Assembly (NCBI GenBank): GCA_966250375.1
Contig: CBINHE010000003.1
Location: 1-64,000, forward strand
DNA length: 64,000 bases
DNA from: CAMLDH01 sp966250375
GTDB taxonomy: Bacteria > Pseudomonadota > Gammaproteobacteria > Burkholderiales > Burkholderiaceae_D
Direction of reading: 5' to 3'
Shown: in pieces, positions 7,325-16,019 of the stretch
How positions within the stretch are numbered: position 1 is the first letter of the stretch
Layout: every line of letters starts with the position of its first letter
Translations under genes and position numbers: made by a program
The notes under the pieces: generated by a model
Databases searched by the model: none
Told to the model about the DNA's origin: nothing
Seen by the model: only the letters and a program-made list of their open reading frames with translations

Positions 7325-7720
7325 ATGAGTATGAGCGATCCTATCGCCGATATGCTGACCCGTATCCGCAATGCGCAAGTTGTGCAAAAAACGATGGTGG
7401 CAATGCCGTCGTCCAAAGTCAAGGTTGCGATTGCCAACGTTCTGAAGGACGAGGGTTACATTGAAGATTTCGCCGTGTCCGAAGCAGCGGGTAAGGCGGA
7501 ACTGAAAATCGGTTTGAAATATTATGCCGGTCGTCCCGTCATTGAGCGCTTGGAGCGCGTGTCCCGTCCGGGGTTGCGCATCTACAAGGGTAAGGACGAG
7601 ATCCCGAATGTGATGAATGGTTTGGGTGTGGCAATCGTATCGACCCCGAGGGGTGTCATGACTGACCGCAAAGCGCGCGCAACCGGTGTCGGTGGCGAAG
7701 TTATTTGCTACGTGGCCTAA
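7325..7720 (+). CDS. rpsH: 30S ribosomal protein S8
   Basis: S8 binds the central domain of 16S rRNA and, in E. coli, represses the spc operon. The 131-aa protein starts MSMSDPIADMLTRIRNAQ and ends TDRKARATGVGGEVICYVA, both conserved. AGGAG lies eight bases before the ATG at 7325. ATG 7331 is a possible alternative start two residues later. Confidence 0.97.
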   Translation: MSMSDPIADMLTRIRNAQVVQKTMVAMPSSKVKVAIANVLKDEGYIEDFAVSEAAGKAELKIGLKYYAGRPVIERLERVSRPGLRIYKGKDEIPNVMNGLGVAIVSTPRGVMTDRKARATGVGGEVICYVA

Positions 7721-7730
7721 GGAGCGGAAC

Positions 7731-8264
7731 ATGTCTCGTGTAGGTAAAATGCCGATTGTGTTGCCAAGTGGTGTGGAAGTCACCATCACTGAGGTGAAAA
7801 TCACAATCAAGGGTCCCATGGGCACGTTATCCATGCCTTTAAATGGCTTGGTTAAAGTCAAAAACAATGGCGGTACTCTCGTATTCGAAGCTGCCAACGA
7901 CAGCCGCGAAGCAAATGCGATGTCCGGTACATTGCGTGCATTGGTCAATAACATGGTCAATGGCGTCACCAAGGGTTTCGAAAAGAAACTCAATCTGGTT
8001 GGCGTGGGCTACAAAGCCCAAGCGCAAGGCGAAAAACTCAATTTGTCTCTCGGCTTCTCGCATCCGGTTGTGCACGAAATGCCAGCAGGAGTGACATGCA
8101 CTACGCCGACGCCGACCGAGATTTTGATCAAAGGGATTGATCGTCAGCGCGTTGGTCAAGTGGCTGCTGAAGTCCGTGCGTACCGCAGTCCTGAGCCTTA
8201 CAAGGGCAAGGGCGTCCGTTATTCGGACGAGGTGGTAGTGATTAAAGAAACCAAGAAGAAGTAA
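7731..8264 (+). CDS. rplF: 50S ribosomal protein L6
   Basis: L6 lies near the sarcin-ricin loop and the translation factor binding site. The ATG at 7731, with AAGGAG ahead of it, gives the typical start MSRVGKMPIVLPSGVEV and a 177-aa protein ending in the signature PEPYKGKGVRYSDEVVVIKETKKK region. The frame stays open upstream to 7686, but that part overlaps rpsH and is not expected to be translated. Confidence 0.96.
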   Translation: MSRVGKMPIVLPSGVEVTITEVKITIKGPMGTLSMPLNGLVKVKNNGGTLVFEAANDSREANAMSGTLRALVNNMVNGVTKGFEKKLNLVGVGYKAQAQGEKLNLSLGFSHPVVHEMPAGVTCTTPTPTEILIKGIDRQRVGQVAAEVRAYRSPEPYKGKGVRYSDEVVVIKETKKK

Positions 8265-8276
8265 TAGGGGTTGACG

Positions 8277-8639
8277 ATGGACAAGAAACAATCTCGCTTG
8301 CGACGCTCGGTTCAAACCCGTGCGAAGATCGCAGAGCTCAAGGTGAATCGCCTGGCCGTGCATCGTACCAACTTGCACATTTACGCTACGATCATCAGCC
8401 CGGATGCAAAAATCTTGGCTTCCGCATCCACGCTGGAAGCCGAGGTGCGTCAAGAGTTGGCTGGACAATCGGGCAAGGGTGGTAATGCCACAGCTGCAGC
8501 ACTGGTAGGTAAGCGCGTCGCTGAAAAGGCATTGAAAGCCGGCATTGCCGAAGTCGCGTTTGATCGCTCTGGTTTCCGCTATCACGGTCGCGTCAAGGCA
8601 GTTGCCGAGGCGGCACGTGAAGCTGGTCTGAAGTTCTAA
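8277..8639 (+). CDS. rplR: 50S ribosomal protein L18
   Basis: L18 binds 5S rRNA together with L5 in the central protuberance. From ATG 8277 the product is 120 aa, starting MDKKQSRLRRSVQTRAKI and ending in the conserved DRSGFRYHGRVKAVAEAARE. A TTG two codons earlier (8271) is in frame but lacks a better ribosome site. AGGGG at 8266-8270 supports the ATG. Confidence 0.95.
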   Translation: MDKKQSRLRRSVQTRAKIAELKVNRLAVHRTNLHIYATIISPDAKILASASTLEAEVRQELAGQSGKGGNATAAALVGKRVAEKALKAGIAEVAFDRSGFRYHGRVKAVAEAAREAGLKF

Positions 8640-8651
8640 GGGAAAATCATC

Positions 8652-9170
8652 ATGGCAAAAATGCAATCCAAGATGCAAAGCGACAAGCCGGATGATGGCA
8701 TGCGCGAAAAAATGATCGCAGTCAACCGTGTGACCAAAGTGGTTAAAGGTGGTCGCATAATGGGCTTCGCCGCGTTGGCTGTGGTTGGTGATGGCGATGG
8801 TCGCATCGGGATGGGAAAGGGCAAATCGAAAGAAGTGCCGGTTGCTGTTCAAAAAGCGATGGAAGAAGCGCGGCGCAAAATGATTAAAGTGACGTTGAAA
8901 AATGGCACGTTGCAACATACGGTCACTGGCAAGCATGGCGCATCGTCCGTGCTGATGTCGCCAGCAAAAGATGGTACCGGGGTGATCGCAGGTGGTCCAA
9001 TGCGCGCGATTTTCGAAGTGATGGGCGTGACGAACGTTGTGGCGAAGTCCAATGGTTCCACGAACCCATACAACATGGTACGTGCAACCTTGGATGGTTT
9101 GTCCAAAATGAATACACCTTCGGAAATTGCTGCCAAGCGTGGCAAGTCCGTTGAGGAAATTCTGGGCTAA
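8652..9170 (+). CDS. rpsE: 30S ribosomal protein S5
   Basis: S5 takes part in decoding fidelity and mRNA unwinding. The 172-aa protein has the N-terminal double-stranded RNA-binding fold with the signature VVKGGRIMGFAALAVVGDG (about residues 32-50) and the C-terminal GHP-like half with MSPAKDGTGVIAGGPMRA. It starts 12 bases after rplR and ends ten before rpmD. Confidence 0.97.
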   Translation: MAKMQSKMQSDKPDDGMREKMIAVNRVTKVVKGGRIMGFAALAVVGDGDGRIGMGKGKSKEVPVAVQKAMEEARRKMIKVTLKNGTLQHTVTGKHGASSVLMSPAKDGTGVIAGGPMRAIFEVMGVTNVVAKSNGSTNPYNMVRATLDGLSKMNTPSEIAAKRGKSVEEILG

Positions 9171-9180
9171 GGTGATCAAA

Positions 9181-9360
9181 ATGACAAAAACAGTAAAAGT
9201 TCAGTTGGTCAAGGGGCTGATTGGGACGCGTGAAACACATCGTGCCACGGTTCGCGGTCTCGGCTTGCGTCGTATAAATTCTGTTTCAGAATTGCAAGAT
9301 ACGCCGGCAGTGCGCGGCATGATAAACAAAGTATCGTATCTCGTGAAAGTGGTTTTGTAA
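9181..9360 (+). CDS. rpmD: 50S ribosomal protein L30
   Basis: L30 is a small peripheral 50S protein. The 59-aa product from ATG 9181, starting MTKTVKVQLVKGLIGTRE, has the compact family pattern GLGLRRINSVSELQDTPAVRGMI. The frame is open back to 9127, but that stretch is the end of rpsE in another phase. The order rpsE-rpmD-rplO is standard. Confidence 0.95.
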   Translation: MTKTVKVQLVKGLIGTRETHRATVRGLGLRRINSVSELQDTPAVRGMINKVSYLVKVVL

Positions 9361-9387
9361 GCCTTGCGCTTGCGAACGGAGCAAATC

Positions 9388-9819
9388 ATGGAATTGAATA
9401 ATATCCAACCAGCAGGCGGTGCCAAGCATTACAAGCGACGCGTCGGCCGTGGTATTGGTTCGGGCCTGGGTAAGACCGCTGGCCGTGGTCACAAAGGTCA
9501 GAAATCTCGTTCTGGCGGCTTCCACAAAATCGGCTTTGAAGGCGGTCAGATGCCGCTGCAACGTCGTTTGCCTAAACGCGGTTTCAAATCGCTTGCAACG
9601 CCGTACAAGGCAGAAGTGCGTTTGTCGGATCTGGACAAATTACCGGTCGCTGATATCGATGTTTTGGCATTGAAACAAGCTGGCCTAGTGTCCGAGTTGG
9701 CGCGGGTTGTGCGTGTTATTTTGGCCGGAAGCATTTCTAAAAAAGTGACACTCAAAGGTGTGCTCGCGACTAAAGGTGCTAAAGCTGCAATCGAAGCCGC
9801 TGGTGGTGCGGTTGCCTAA
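9388..9819 (+). CDS. rplO: 50S ribosomal protein L15
   Basis: L15 is a late-assembly 50S protein with an extended glycine-rich N-terminal part, seen here as RVGRGIGSGLGKTAGRGHKGQ (about residues 17-37). The ATG at 9388 follows a GGAG and gives 143 aa starting MELNNIQPAGGAKHYKRR. The C-terminal domain around LKQAGLVSELARVVRVILAG is normal. Confidence 0.96.
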   Translation: MELNNIQPAGGAKHYKRRVGRGIGSGLGKTAGRGHKGQKSRSGGFHKIGFEGGQMPLQRRLPKRGFKSLATPYKAEVRLSDLDKLPVADIDVLALKQAGLVSELARVVRVILAGSISKKVTLKGVLATKGAKAAIEAAGGAVA

Positions 9820-9845
9820 ATTGGTAGTTTAAAAGGAGTTCATAA

Positions 9846-11177
9846 TTGGCGACAACTCCTCAACTTGCTAAAAGCGCGGCAAGCGGTTTCCCGTGGGGCC
9901 GTCTGTGGTTTCTGCTGGCGGCATTGGTTGTTTATCGTATCGGGGCACATATTCCTGTGCCTGGTATCGATCCGACGCAGTTGTCACAGTTGTTTAAGCA
10001 AAACCAAGGCGGTATTTTGGGGATGTTTAATATGTTCTCAGGTGGTGCGTTATCGCGTTTTACGATTTTCGCGCTCGGGATTATGCCGTACATTTCAGCA
10101 TCGATCATCATGCAGTTGATGTCGATTGTATCTCCGCAGTTGGAAGCGCTGAAAAAAGAAGGTGAATCCGGTCGCAGGAAGATTACGCAGTACACGCGCT
10201 ACGGCACCTTGGTGTTGGCGACTTTCCAGGCGCTCGGTATTGCCGTCGCACTCGAGTCGCAAGCCGGTCTGGTAATTGATCCGGGTTTGGCGTTCCGCTT
10301 TACAACGGTCGTGACGCTAGTGACTGGAACGATGTTTTTGATGTGGTTGGGCGAACAGATTACCGAGCGTGGCTTGGGTAATGGTATCTCGATCATCATC
10401 TTTGCCGGTATCGCTGCGGGTTTGCCGAATGCCTTGGGTGGATTGTTTGAGTTGGTGCGCACCGGTTCAATGAATGCATTGTCGGCGATTTTGATATGCG
10501 TGATTGTTGCTGCTGTGACGTTCCTAGTGGTATTTATTGAACGTGGACAACGCAAGATTCTTGTCAATTATGCGAAGCGCCAAGTTGGAAACAAAATTTA
10601 CGGCGGTCAAAGCAGTCATTTGCCGTTGAAGCTAAATATGGCTGGGGTGATTCCCCCGATTTTCGCATCGTCGATTATTTTGTTCCCAGCAACAATTACG
10701 AGCTGGTTCACTTCAGGTGATACGAGCAACCAGTTTGTACGGTTCCTGAAAGATTTAGCGGCTTCGATGGCACCGGGCGAACCGATTCACGCATTGCTAT
10801 ATGCGGTTGCGATTGTGTTTTTCTGCTTTTTTTATACTGCATTGGTGTTTAACAGTAAAGAAACTGCTGACAACTTAAAGAAAAGCGGTGCGTTTGTTCC
10901 CGGTATTCGTCCGGGTGATCAGACCGCACGCTACATCGACAAGATTTTGACGCGATTGACTTTGGCAGGTGCAGTTTATATAACGCTTGTTTGTTTGTTG
11001 CCGGAATTTTTGATTGCACGCTGGAAAGTGCCATTTTACTTCGGTGGAACGTCGCTTCTGATTATTGTGGTGGTAACGATGGACTTCATGGCGCAGGTGC
11101 AAAACTACGTTATGTCGCAACAATACGAATCGCTGCTTCGCAAAGCGAATTTCAAGGGCGGAATTCCTACGCGATAA
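9846..11177 (+). CDS. secY: Preprotein translocase subunit SecY (TTG start)
   Basis: SecY is the channel of the SecYEG translocon in the inner membrane. The 443-aa protein has ten hydrophobic segments. It shows the signatures YRIGAHIPVPGID in the first segment and GMFNMFSGGALSRFTIFALGIMPYI after it, and the cytoplasmic loop motif SGAFVPGIRPG near residue 350. The start is an unusual TTG at 9846, chosen because AAGGAG (9833-9838) lies at the right distance and no ATG or GTG is nearby. It ends the spc block, before infA. Confidence 0.96.
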   Translation: MATTPQLAKSAASGFPWGRLWFLLAALVVYRIGAHIPVPGIDPTQLSQLFKQNQGGILGMFNMFSGGALSRFTIFALGIMPYISASIIMQLMSIVSPQLEALKKEGESGRRKITQYTRYGTLVLATFQALGIAVALESQAGLVIDPGLAFRFTTVVTLVTGTMFLMWLGEQITERGLGNGISIIIFAGIAAGLPNALGGLFELVRTGSMNALSAILICVIVAAVTFLVVFIERGQRKILVNYAKRQVGNKIYGGQSSHLPLKLNMAGVIPPIFASSIILFPATITSWFTSGDTSNQFVRFLKDLAASMAPGEPIHALLYAVAIVFFCFFYTALVFNSKETADNLKKSGAFVPGIRPGDQTARYIDKILTRLTLAGAVYITLVCLLPEFLIARWKVPFYFGGTSLLIIVVVTMDFMAQVQNYVMSQQYESLLRKANFKGGIPTR

Positions 11178-11201
11178 GCGCCAAGAGAACGAGCAGACCG
11201 C

Positions 11202-11420
11202 ATGGCAAAAGACGACGTTATCCAAATGCAAGGTGAGATTCTAGAGAATCTTCCAAATGCAACATTTCGAGTTAAGTTGGAAAACGGGCATGTAGTTCTA
11301 GGTCATATTTCTGGCAAGATGCGCATGAATTATATTCGCATTCTGCCAGGTGATAAGGTGACAGTGGAATTGACGCCTTATGATTTGAGTCGTGCACGTA
11401 TTGTATTCCGTACAAAGTGA
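11202..11420 (+). CDS. infA: Translation initiation factor IF-1
   Basis: IF-1 blocks the ribosomal A site during initiation. The 72-aa OB-fold protein starts MAKDDVIQMQGEILENLPNA and ends YDLSRARIVFRTK, as usual for the family. Its place between secY and rpmJ is typical of betaproteobacteria and differs from E. coli, where infA is elsewhere. Confidence 0.97.
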   Translation: MAKDDVIQMQGEILENLPNATFRVKLENGHVVLGHISGKMRMNYIRILPGDKVTVELTPYDLSRARIVFRTK

Positions 11421-11503
11421 TGATTCATGTTGAGGGTTGACTTGCGCTTCACTTAACTCAATTCTGCAATGTTTTATAAGTAATTGAAAGAAAGAGGGCA
11501 AAA

Positions 11504-11617
11504 ATGAAAGTGCTCGCATCAGTCAAGCGGATCTGCCGCAACTGTAAGATCATCAAGCGCAAGGGCGTAGTTCGTGTTATTTGCACGGAACCACGTCATA
11601 AGCAGCGCCAAGGTTAA
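11504..11617 (+). CDS. rpmJ: 50S ribosomal protein L36 (zinc-binding form)
   Basis: A short frame from ATG 11504 encodes 37 residues, starting MKVLASVKRICRNCKIIKR and ending EPRHKQRQG. It holds the zinc ligands of the C-plus L36 type: CRNC, then a later Cys and His. AGAGGG precedes the start. L36 is one of the last proteins added to the 50S subunit. The 83-base gap after infA may contain regulatory DNA, but I see no convincing promoter in it. Confidence 0.94.
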   Translation: MKVLASVKRICRNCKIIKRKGVVRVICTEPRHKQRQG

Positions 11618-11644
11618 TTAACGTTATTGATCGAGGAATAACGA

Positions 11645-12010
11645 ATGGCACGTATTGCAGGGGTTAATATCCCCAACCATCAACACACCGTTATCGGCTT
11701 GACTGCGATTTATGGTGTTGGCCGCCGGCGCGCGCAGGAAATTTGCGTGAAGACAGGTGTTCCGACCAATAAAAAGGTCAAAGATCTAGATGATAACGAA
11801 CTGGAAAAGCTGCGCGATGAGATAGCAAAATTCATCGTCGAAGGCGATCTGCGTCGTGAAATCTCGATGAATATCAAGCGTTTGATGGATTTGGGTTGCT
11901 ATCGCGGGATGCGCCATCGTAAAGGTTTGCCTTGCCGTGGTCAGCGTACCCGTACCAACGCACGTACTCGCAAGGGACCGCGTAAGGCAGCACAATCGCT
12001 GAAGAAATAA
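11645..12010 (+). CDS. rpsM: 30S ribosomal protein S13
   Basis: S13 contacts the P-site tRNA and the 50S subunit. The 121-aa protein starts MARIAGVNIPNHQHTVIGL and carries the signature RGMRHRKGLPCRGQRTRTNARTRKG region in its basic C-terminal tail. It opens the alpha operon block, 27 bases after rpmJ. Confidence 0.97.
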   Translation: MARIAGVNIPNHQHTVIGLTAIYGVGRRRAQEICVKTGVPTNKKVKDLDDNELEKLRDEIAKFIVEGDLRREISMNIKRLMDLGCYRGMRHRKGLPCRGQRTRTNARTRKGPRKAAQSLKK

Positions 12011-12067
12011 TCCACGCTGATGAAATGGTCAGCAGTTTGATTAGTCGTTGGATTCAAGGAAATTATC

Positions 12068-12472
12068 ATGGCAAAAGCACCCAATAACGCCGCCGCAGCA
12101 CGCGTGCGCAAGAAAGTTAAAAAGAACGTTGCTGAAGGCATTGCGCATATCCACGCATCCTTCAATAACACGATCATTACGATTACCGATCGGCAAGGCA
12201 ATGCGCTGTCTTGGGCTACTTCCGGTGGTGCCGGCTTTAAAGGTTCGCGTAAGTCGACCCCATTTGCAGCGCAGGTGGCAGCGGAAGCGGCTGGCAAGGT
12301 TGCAGTTGAGTGCGGTGTGAAGAACCTCGAAGTTCGCATCAAGGGCCCAGGTCCAGGTCGCGAGTCCGCTGTTCGTGCGTTAAACAATTTGGGTATCAAA
12401 ATTACCCAAATTCAAGATGTGACGCCAGTGCCGCATAATGGTTGCCGTCCCCCGAAGCGCCGCCGTATTTAA
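12068..12472 (+). CDS. rpsK: 30S ribosomal protein S11
   Basis: S11 forms part of the platform that cradles the Shine-Dalgarno helix. The 134-aa sequence contains HIHASFNNTIITITDRQGNA and ends in the conserved VTPVPHNGCRPPKRRRI. The N-terminal tail is alanine- and lysine-rich, as is common in Burkholderiales. A terminator hairpin follows 73 bases after the stop. Confidence 0.97.
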   Translation: MAKAPNNAAAARVRKKVKKNVAEGIAHIHASFNNTIITITDRQGNALSWATSGGAGFKGSRKSTPFAAQVAAEAAGKVAVECGVKNLEVRIKGPGPGRESAVRALNNLGIKITQIQDVTPVPHNGCRPPKRRRI

Positions 12473-12544
12473 GTCGTTTGAAGATGGATTGCTGAATACA
12501 GCTCTGTCTTGCAACATTTAGATATTGCAACGGATGTAAGTTTG

Positions 12545-12575
12545 CCCGCCAAAGATCTTGGCGGGTTTTGTTCTT
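12545..12575 (+). terminator. Rho-independent terminator or attenuator between rpsK and rpsD
   Basis: CCCGCCAA (12545-12552) pairs perfectly with TTGGCGGG (12558-12565) around AGATC and is followed by TTTTGTTCTT. It stands inside the alpha operon, 110 bases before the start of rpsD. It should therefore reduce read-through into rpsD-rpoA-rplQ, or act as a regulated attenuator. Confidence 0.8.
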
Positions 12576-12674
12576 AAGCCCACCGTCTGATTGTAGGTAG
12601 ATTAGACTAGCGCCTGACGAATTCCAGTTAGAGTTGGATTCACTTGGGGCGTCATTTAATAAAAGGAAATTCTC

Positions 12675-13298
12675 GTGGCACGTTATATCGGACCTAAAGC
12701 AAAACTCTCCCGCCGTGAAGGTACCGACCTGTTTCTGAAGAGTGCACGCCGCTCGCTGGATTCCAAATGCAAATTGGATTCCAAACCAGGTCAGCATGGC
12801 CGCACCTCCGGTGCCCGTACTTCCGACTACGGCAACCAATTGCGCGAAAAGCAAAAGGTGAAGCGCATGTACGGTATTCTTGAGCGTCAATTCCGGCGCT
12901 ATTTTGCCGAAGCAGATCGTCGCAAGGGCAATACAGGTGAAACACTGTTGAAGCTACTCGAAGCACGCCTTGACAACGTGGTTTATCGGATGGGTTTCGG
13001 TTCCACGCGTGCTGAAGGCCGTCAATTGGTGAGCCACAAAGCGTTTACCGTGAATGGTACCGTCGTAAACATTGCTTCGTATCAAGTCAAGCCGGGCGAC
13101 ATCGTTGCTGTTCGCGAAAAGGCGAAAAAACAAGTGCGTATCGTTGAGGCACTCTCGCTAGCTGAACAGATCGGCATGCCATCTTGGGTTGCGGTTGATG
13201 CCAAAAAAATGGAAGGCACCTTCAAGTCCGTACCCGACCGCAGTGAAATCGCGAATGATGTCAACGAATCGCTGATCGTCGAATTGTATTCTCGTTAA
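12675..13298 (+). CDS. rpsD: 30S ribosomal protein S4 (GTG start)
   Basis: S4 nucleates 30S assembly and, in E. coli, represses the alpha operon. The 207-aa protein starts at GTG 12675 with AAAGGAAA upstream and reads MARYIGPKAKLSRREGTDL. The S4 RNA-binding domain is at about residues 97-160 (LEARLDNVVYRMGFGSTRAE). It is separated from rpsK by a terminator-like hairpin, which could be where S4 feedback acts; that is inference. Confidence 0.96.
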   Translation: MARYIGPKAKLSRREGTDLFLKSARRSLDSKCKLDSKPGQHGRTSGARTSDYGNQLREKQKVKRMYGILERQFRRYFAEADRRKGNTGETLLKLLEARLDNVVYRMGFGSTRAEGRQLVSHKAFTVNGTVVNIASYQVKPGDIVAVREKAKKQVRIVEALSLAEQIGMPSWVAVDAKKMEGTFKSVPDRSEIANDVNESLIVELYSR

Positions 13299-13459
13299 TT
13301 TTAATTTCGTGCCCGTTTTCCAGTTGGGGGACAGAGTGTGCAGTCCCTAGGCAGTGCTTAATTCTGTTCCGCAATACAAGAATTTGAGCGGGCATTTCTT
13401 CTCGTAATGCCATCAGCCTTATCGGTGTAACGAACCGAGGGTATTGAAAAGGACATTTC

Positions 13460-14437
13460 ATGCAAAGCAGCTTGTTAAAGCCCCGTATTATTGAAGTTGA
13501 AGCACTTGGTGCTGGTCACGCAAAAGTCGTGATGGAACCTTTTGAGCGCGGCTATGGCCACACGCTCGGTAACGCACTACGTCGTGTTCTATTGTCCTCA
13601 ATGGTTGGCTATGCGCCGACTGAAGTCACGATCGCTGGCGTTGTGCATGAATATTCTTCGCTCGATGGCGTGCAGGAAGACGTCGTTGACATGTTGTTGA
13701 ATCTCAAGGGTGTCGTGTTCAAGCTGCACAACCGCGACGACGTCACGCTGACCTTGAAAAAAGACGGCGAAGGCGCTGTGCTTGCATCCGATATCGATTT
13801 GCCGCACGATGTGGAGCTGGTAAATCCGGATCATGTGATCGCACACCTGACTGCCGGTGGTAAGCTCGACATGCAGATCAAGGTTGAGAAAGGCCGGGGT
13901 TATGTGCCGGGTAACGTGCGCCGTTTGGCCGAAGATGCGAACAAGACCATTGGCCGTATCATCCTCGACGCATCGTTTTCTCCTGTGCGCCGCGTGTCGT
14001 ATGCCGTTGAATCTGCTCGTGTGGAACAGCGTACCGACCTCGACAAACTAGTGATCAATATCGAAACGAATGGAGTGATTTCGCCGGAGGAGGCGATTCG
14101 CCAATCGGCTCGCGTCTTGGTTGATCAATTAAATGTGTTTGCTGCGCTGGAAGGTACCGAAGCAGCTGCTGAAGCGCCGTCGCGTGCGCCAGCAGTTGAC
14201 CCGATCCTGTTGCGTCCGGTTGATGACTTGGAACTGACTGTGCGGTCCGCGAACTGCCTGAAAGCTGAAAACATTTACTACATTGGCGATCTGATCCAGC
14301 GTAGCGAAAATGAGTTGCTGAAGACGCCGAATCTGGGACGCAAGTCTTTGAATGAAATCAAGGAGGTCTTGGCTTCCCGTGGTTTGACTCTGGGTATGAA
14401 GCTCGAGAACTGGCCACCTGCCGGTTTGGAGAAATAA
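13460..14437 (+). CDS. rpoA: RNA polymerase alpha subunit
   Basis: Alpha nucleates RNA polymerase assembly and contacts UP elements and activators. The 325-aa protein has the N-terminal dimerisation domain with EPFERGYGHTLGNALRRVLLSS (about residues 25-46). An acidic linker follows near residue 240, then the C-terminal DNA-binding domain with ELTVRSANCLKAENIYYIGDL and TPNLGRKSLNEIKEVL. A 161-base gap separates it from rpsD. AAAAGGAC precedes the start. Confidence 0.98.
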   Translation: MQSSLLKPRIIEVEALGAGHAKVVMEPFERGYGHTLGNALRRVLLSSMVGYAPTEVTIAGVVHEYSSLDGVQEDVVDMLLNLKGVVFKLHNRDDVTLTLKKDGEGAVLASDIDLPHDVELVNPDHVIAHLTAGGKLDMQIKVEKGRGYVPGNVRRLAEDANKTIGRIILDASFSPVRRVSYAVESARVEQRTDLDKLVINIETNGVISPEEAIRQSARVLVDQLNVFAALEGTEAAAEAPSRAPAVDPILLRPVDDLELTVRSANCLKAENIYYIGDLIQRSENELLKTPNLGRKSLNEIKEVLASRGLTLGMKLENWPPAGLEK

Positions 14438-14568
14438 TTTGATGGGGCAAGTGTAATCTGCCTCCTGTTATTTTGTAAAATCGTAAAAATAAATTACCGG
14501 CCCGTGACTTGCCATAGGCAAAGTCGATAGAAGAGCTGGATCACTATTAAAAACTGAAAGGAATTACC

Positions 14569-14964
14569 ATGCGTCACCGTCACGGCCTTCGTAAATTAAA
14601 TCGTACTTCGTCCCACCGCCTTGCGATGTTGCGCAACATGACTGTTTCTCTGCTGCGTCACGAGGCAATCAAGACCACACTGCCAAAGGCAAAAGAGCTG
14701 CGCCGTGTCATCGAGCCAATTCTGACTCTCGGCAAAACGGACTCGCTGGCCAACAAGCGTCTGGCATTCAATCGCCTGCGTGACCGTGAAATCGTTGGCA
14801 AGCTGTTCTCCGAGCTCGGTCCACGTTATGCAAATCGCAACGGTGGCTACCTGCGTATCCTGAAGATGGGTTTCCGTGTTGGTGACAATGCACCGATGGC
14901 TTTCGTTGAATTGGTCGATCGTCCGGAGGTTACTGAAGCTGTTGAAGTTGACGGCGCAGAGTAA
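14569..14964 (+). CDS. rplQ: 50S ribosomal protein L17
   Basis: L17 is an exit-tunnel protein. The 131-aa product starts MRHRHGLRKLNRTSSHRLAML and contains TLPKAKELRRVIEPILTL, as expected. It is the last gene of the ribosomal cluster and is followed 31 bases later by a strong terminator. The 131-base gap before it shows no clear promoter. Confidence 0.97.
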   Translation: MRHRHGLRKLNRTSSHRLAMLRNMTVSLLRHEAIKTTLPKAKELRRVIEPILTLGKTDSLANKRLAFNRLRDREIVGKLFSELGPRYANRNGGYLRILKMGFRVGDNAPMAFVELVDRPEVTEAVEVDGAE

Positions 14965-14995
14965 GCCAAAGCCGCTGTAACACAGTGCGCAAGGG

Positions 14996-15024
14996 AAAAG
15001 CCAGGCATTTGCCTGGCTTTTGGC
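14996..15024 (+). terminator. Rho-independent terminator after rplQ
   Basis: AAAAGCCAGGC (14996-15006) pairs with GCCTGGCTTTT (15011-15021) around the loop ATTT. The U-rich end follows directly. It closes the alpha operon and separates it from the ABC transporter genes. Confidence 0.9.
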
Positions 15025-15084
15025 TTTTACGGCGTTGTTCTGTTTGTGGCAAGATAAGTAATTTCACGAAGGTCCTCATTGCTT

Positions 15085-16017
15085 ATGCCTGAATCCATCA
15101 TTCTGTCGGTTGCGAATCTGCACAAGTCCTATGGCGATGGTAAATCGAAAAGCACCGTAATTGACGACCTGTCATTCGCGCTTCGGCGTGGAGAGTGTTA
15201 CGGCTTGCTTGGCCCAAACGGCGCCGGCAAGACTACTACGCTGCGCCTTTGCTTGGGGTTAATTGCACCTGATCGTGGCGAGATCGAATTGGCAGGGAAA
15301 TCAATTCCGGCCGAGGCGCGCCCAGCACGTTTGCGGGTGGGTGTGGTGCCGCAGGGCGACAACCTTGATCCGGATTTCACTGTTGCCGAGAATTTGTTCG
15401 TATTTGGCCGCTATTTCGGCATTGATGATGCCGAGATCAAGGCCCGCATACCCGGGTTACTGGAGTTTTCTAACCTGACTGCGAAAAAAAATGCACGTAT
15501 CGCCGAACTGTCAGGTGGTATGAGACGACGTCTGACGCTTGCACGTGCCCTGATCAATGATCCGGATCTGATTTTCATGGATGAGCCGACGACCGGGCTG
15601 GATCCACAGGCTCGACACATGATATGGGAGCGCTTGAAGATGCTGCTCGTTGAGGGTAAAACCATCTTTCTCACCACACATTTCATGGATGAGGCCGAGC
15701 GCTTGTGTGATCGGCTCGCAGTGATCGATCACGGTCAGATGATTGCCGAAGGTTCGCCGCGCGATTTGATTGCGAAGCATATCGAAGCCGAAGTGGTCGA
15801 GGTATACGGCGAAAATGCGCTTGCTTGGGGCCAATCGGTCGGACGGCAAAAATCGGCCCGCATAGAAATCAGTGGTGAGACAGTTTTCTGCTATACCAAT
15901 GAGGCGCAATCGCTTCTGCAAGGGTTGCACACGACGCCAAGCGTGCGCTATATCCATCGGCCTGCCAATCTGGAAGACTTGTTCCTCAAACTGACCGGCA
16001 GGGAAATACGGGATTAA
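15085..16017 (+). CDS. ABC transporter ATP-binding protein, NodI/DrrA type
   Basis: This 310-aa ATPase would energise export through the permease encoded next door. It shows Walker A GPNGAGKTT (about residue 46), the Q-loop region VVPQGDNLD, the ABC signature LSGGMRRRL (about residue 147), Walker B LIFMDEPTTGLDPQ and the H-loop LTTHFMDEAERL. The extended C-terminal part (after residue 230) is typical of the NodI/drug-export subfamily. A TTG two codons upstream is also possible. The substrate cannot be told from sequence; NodI is a family label, not evidence of nodulation. Confidence 0.88.
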   Translation: MPESIILSVANLHKSYGDGKSKSTVIDDLSFALRRGECYGLLGPNGAGKTTTLRLCLGLIAPDRGEIELAGKSIPAEARPARLRVGVVPQGDNLDPDFTVAENLFVFGRYFGIDDAEIKARIPGLLEFSNLTAKKNARIAELSGGMRRRLTLARALINDPDLIFMDEPTTGLDPQARHMIWERLKMLLVEGKTIFLTTHFMDEAERLCDRLAVIDHGQMIAEGSPRDLIAKHIEAEVVEVYGENALAWGQSVGRQKSARIEISGETVFCYTNEAQSLLQGLHTTPSVRYIHRPANLEDLFLKLTGREIRD

Positions 16018-16019
16018 TT

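Noticed and set aside
7839..9179. 446-codon open frame on the minus strand
   Set aside because: It lies wholly antisense to rplF, rplR and rpsE, has no family wording, and arises from codon bias of the real genes.
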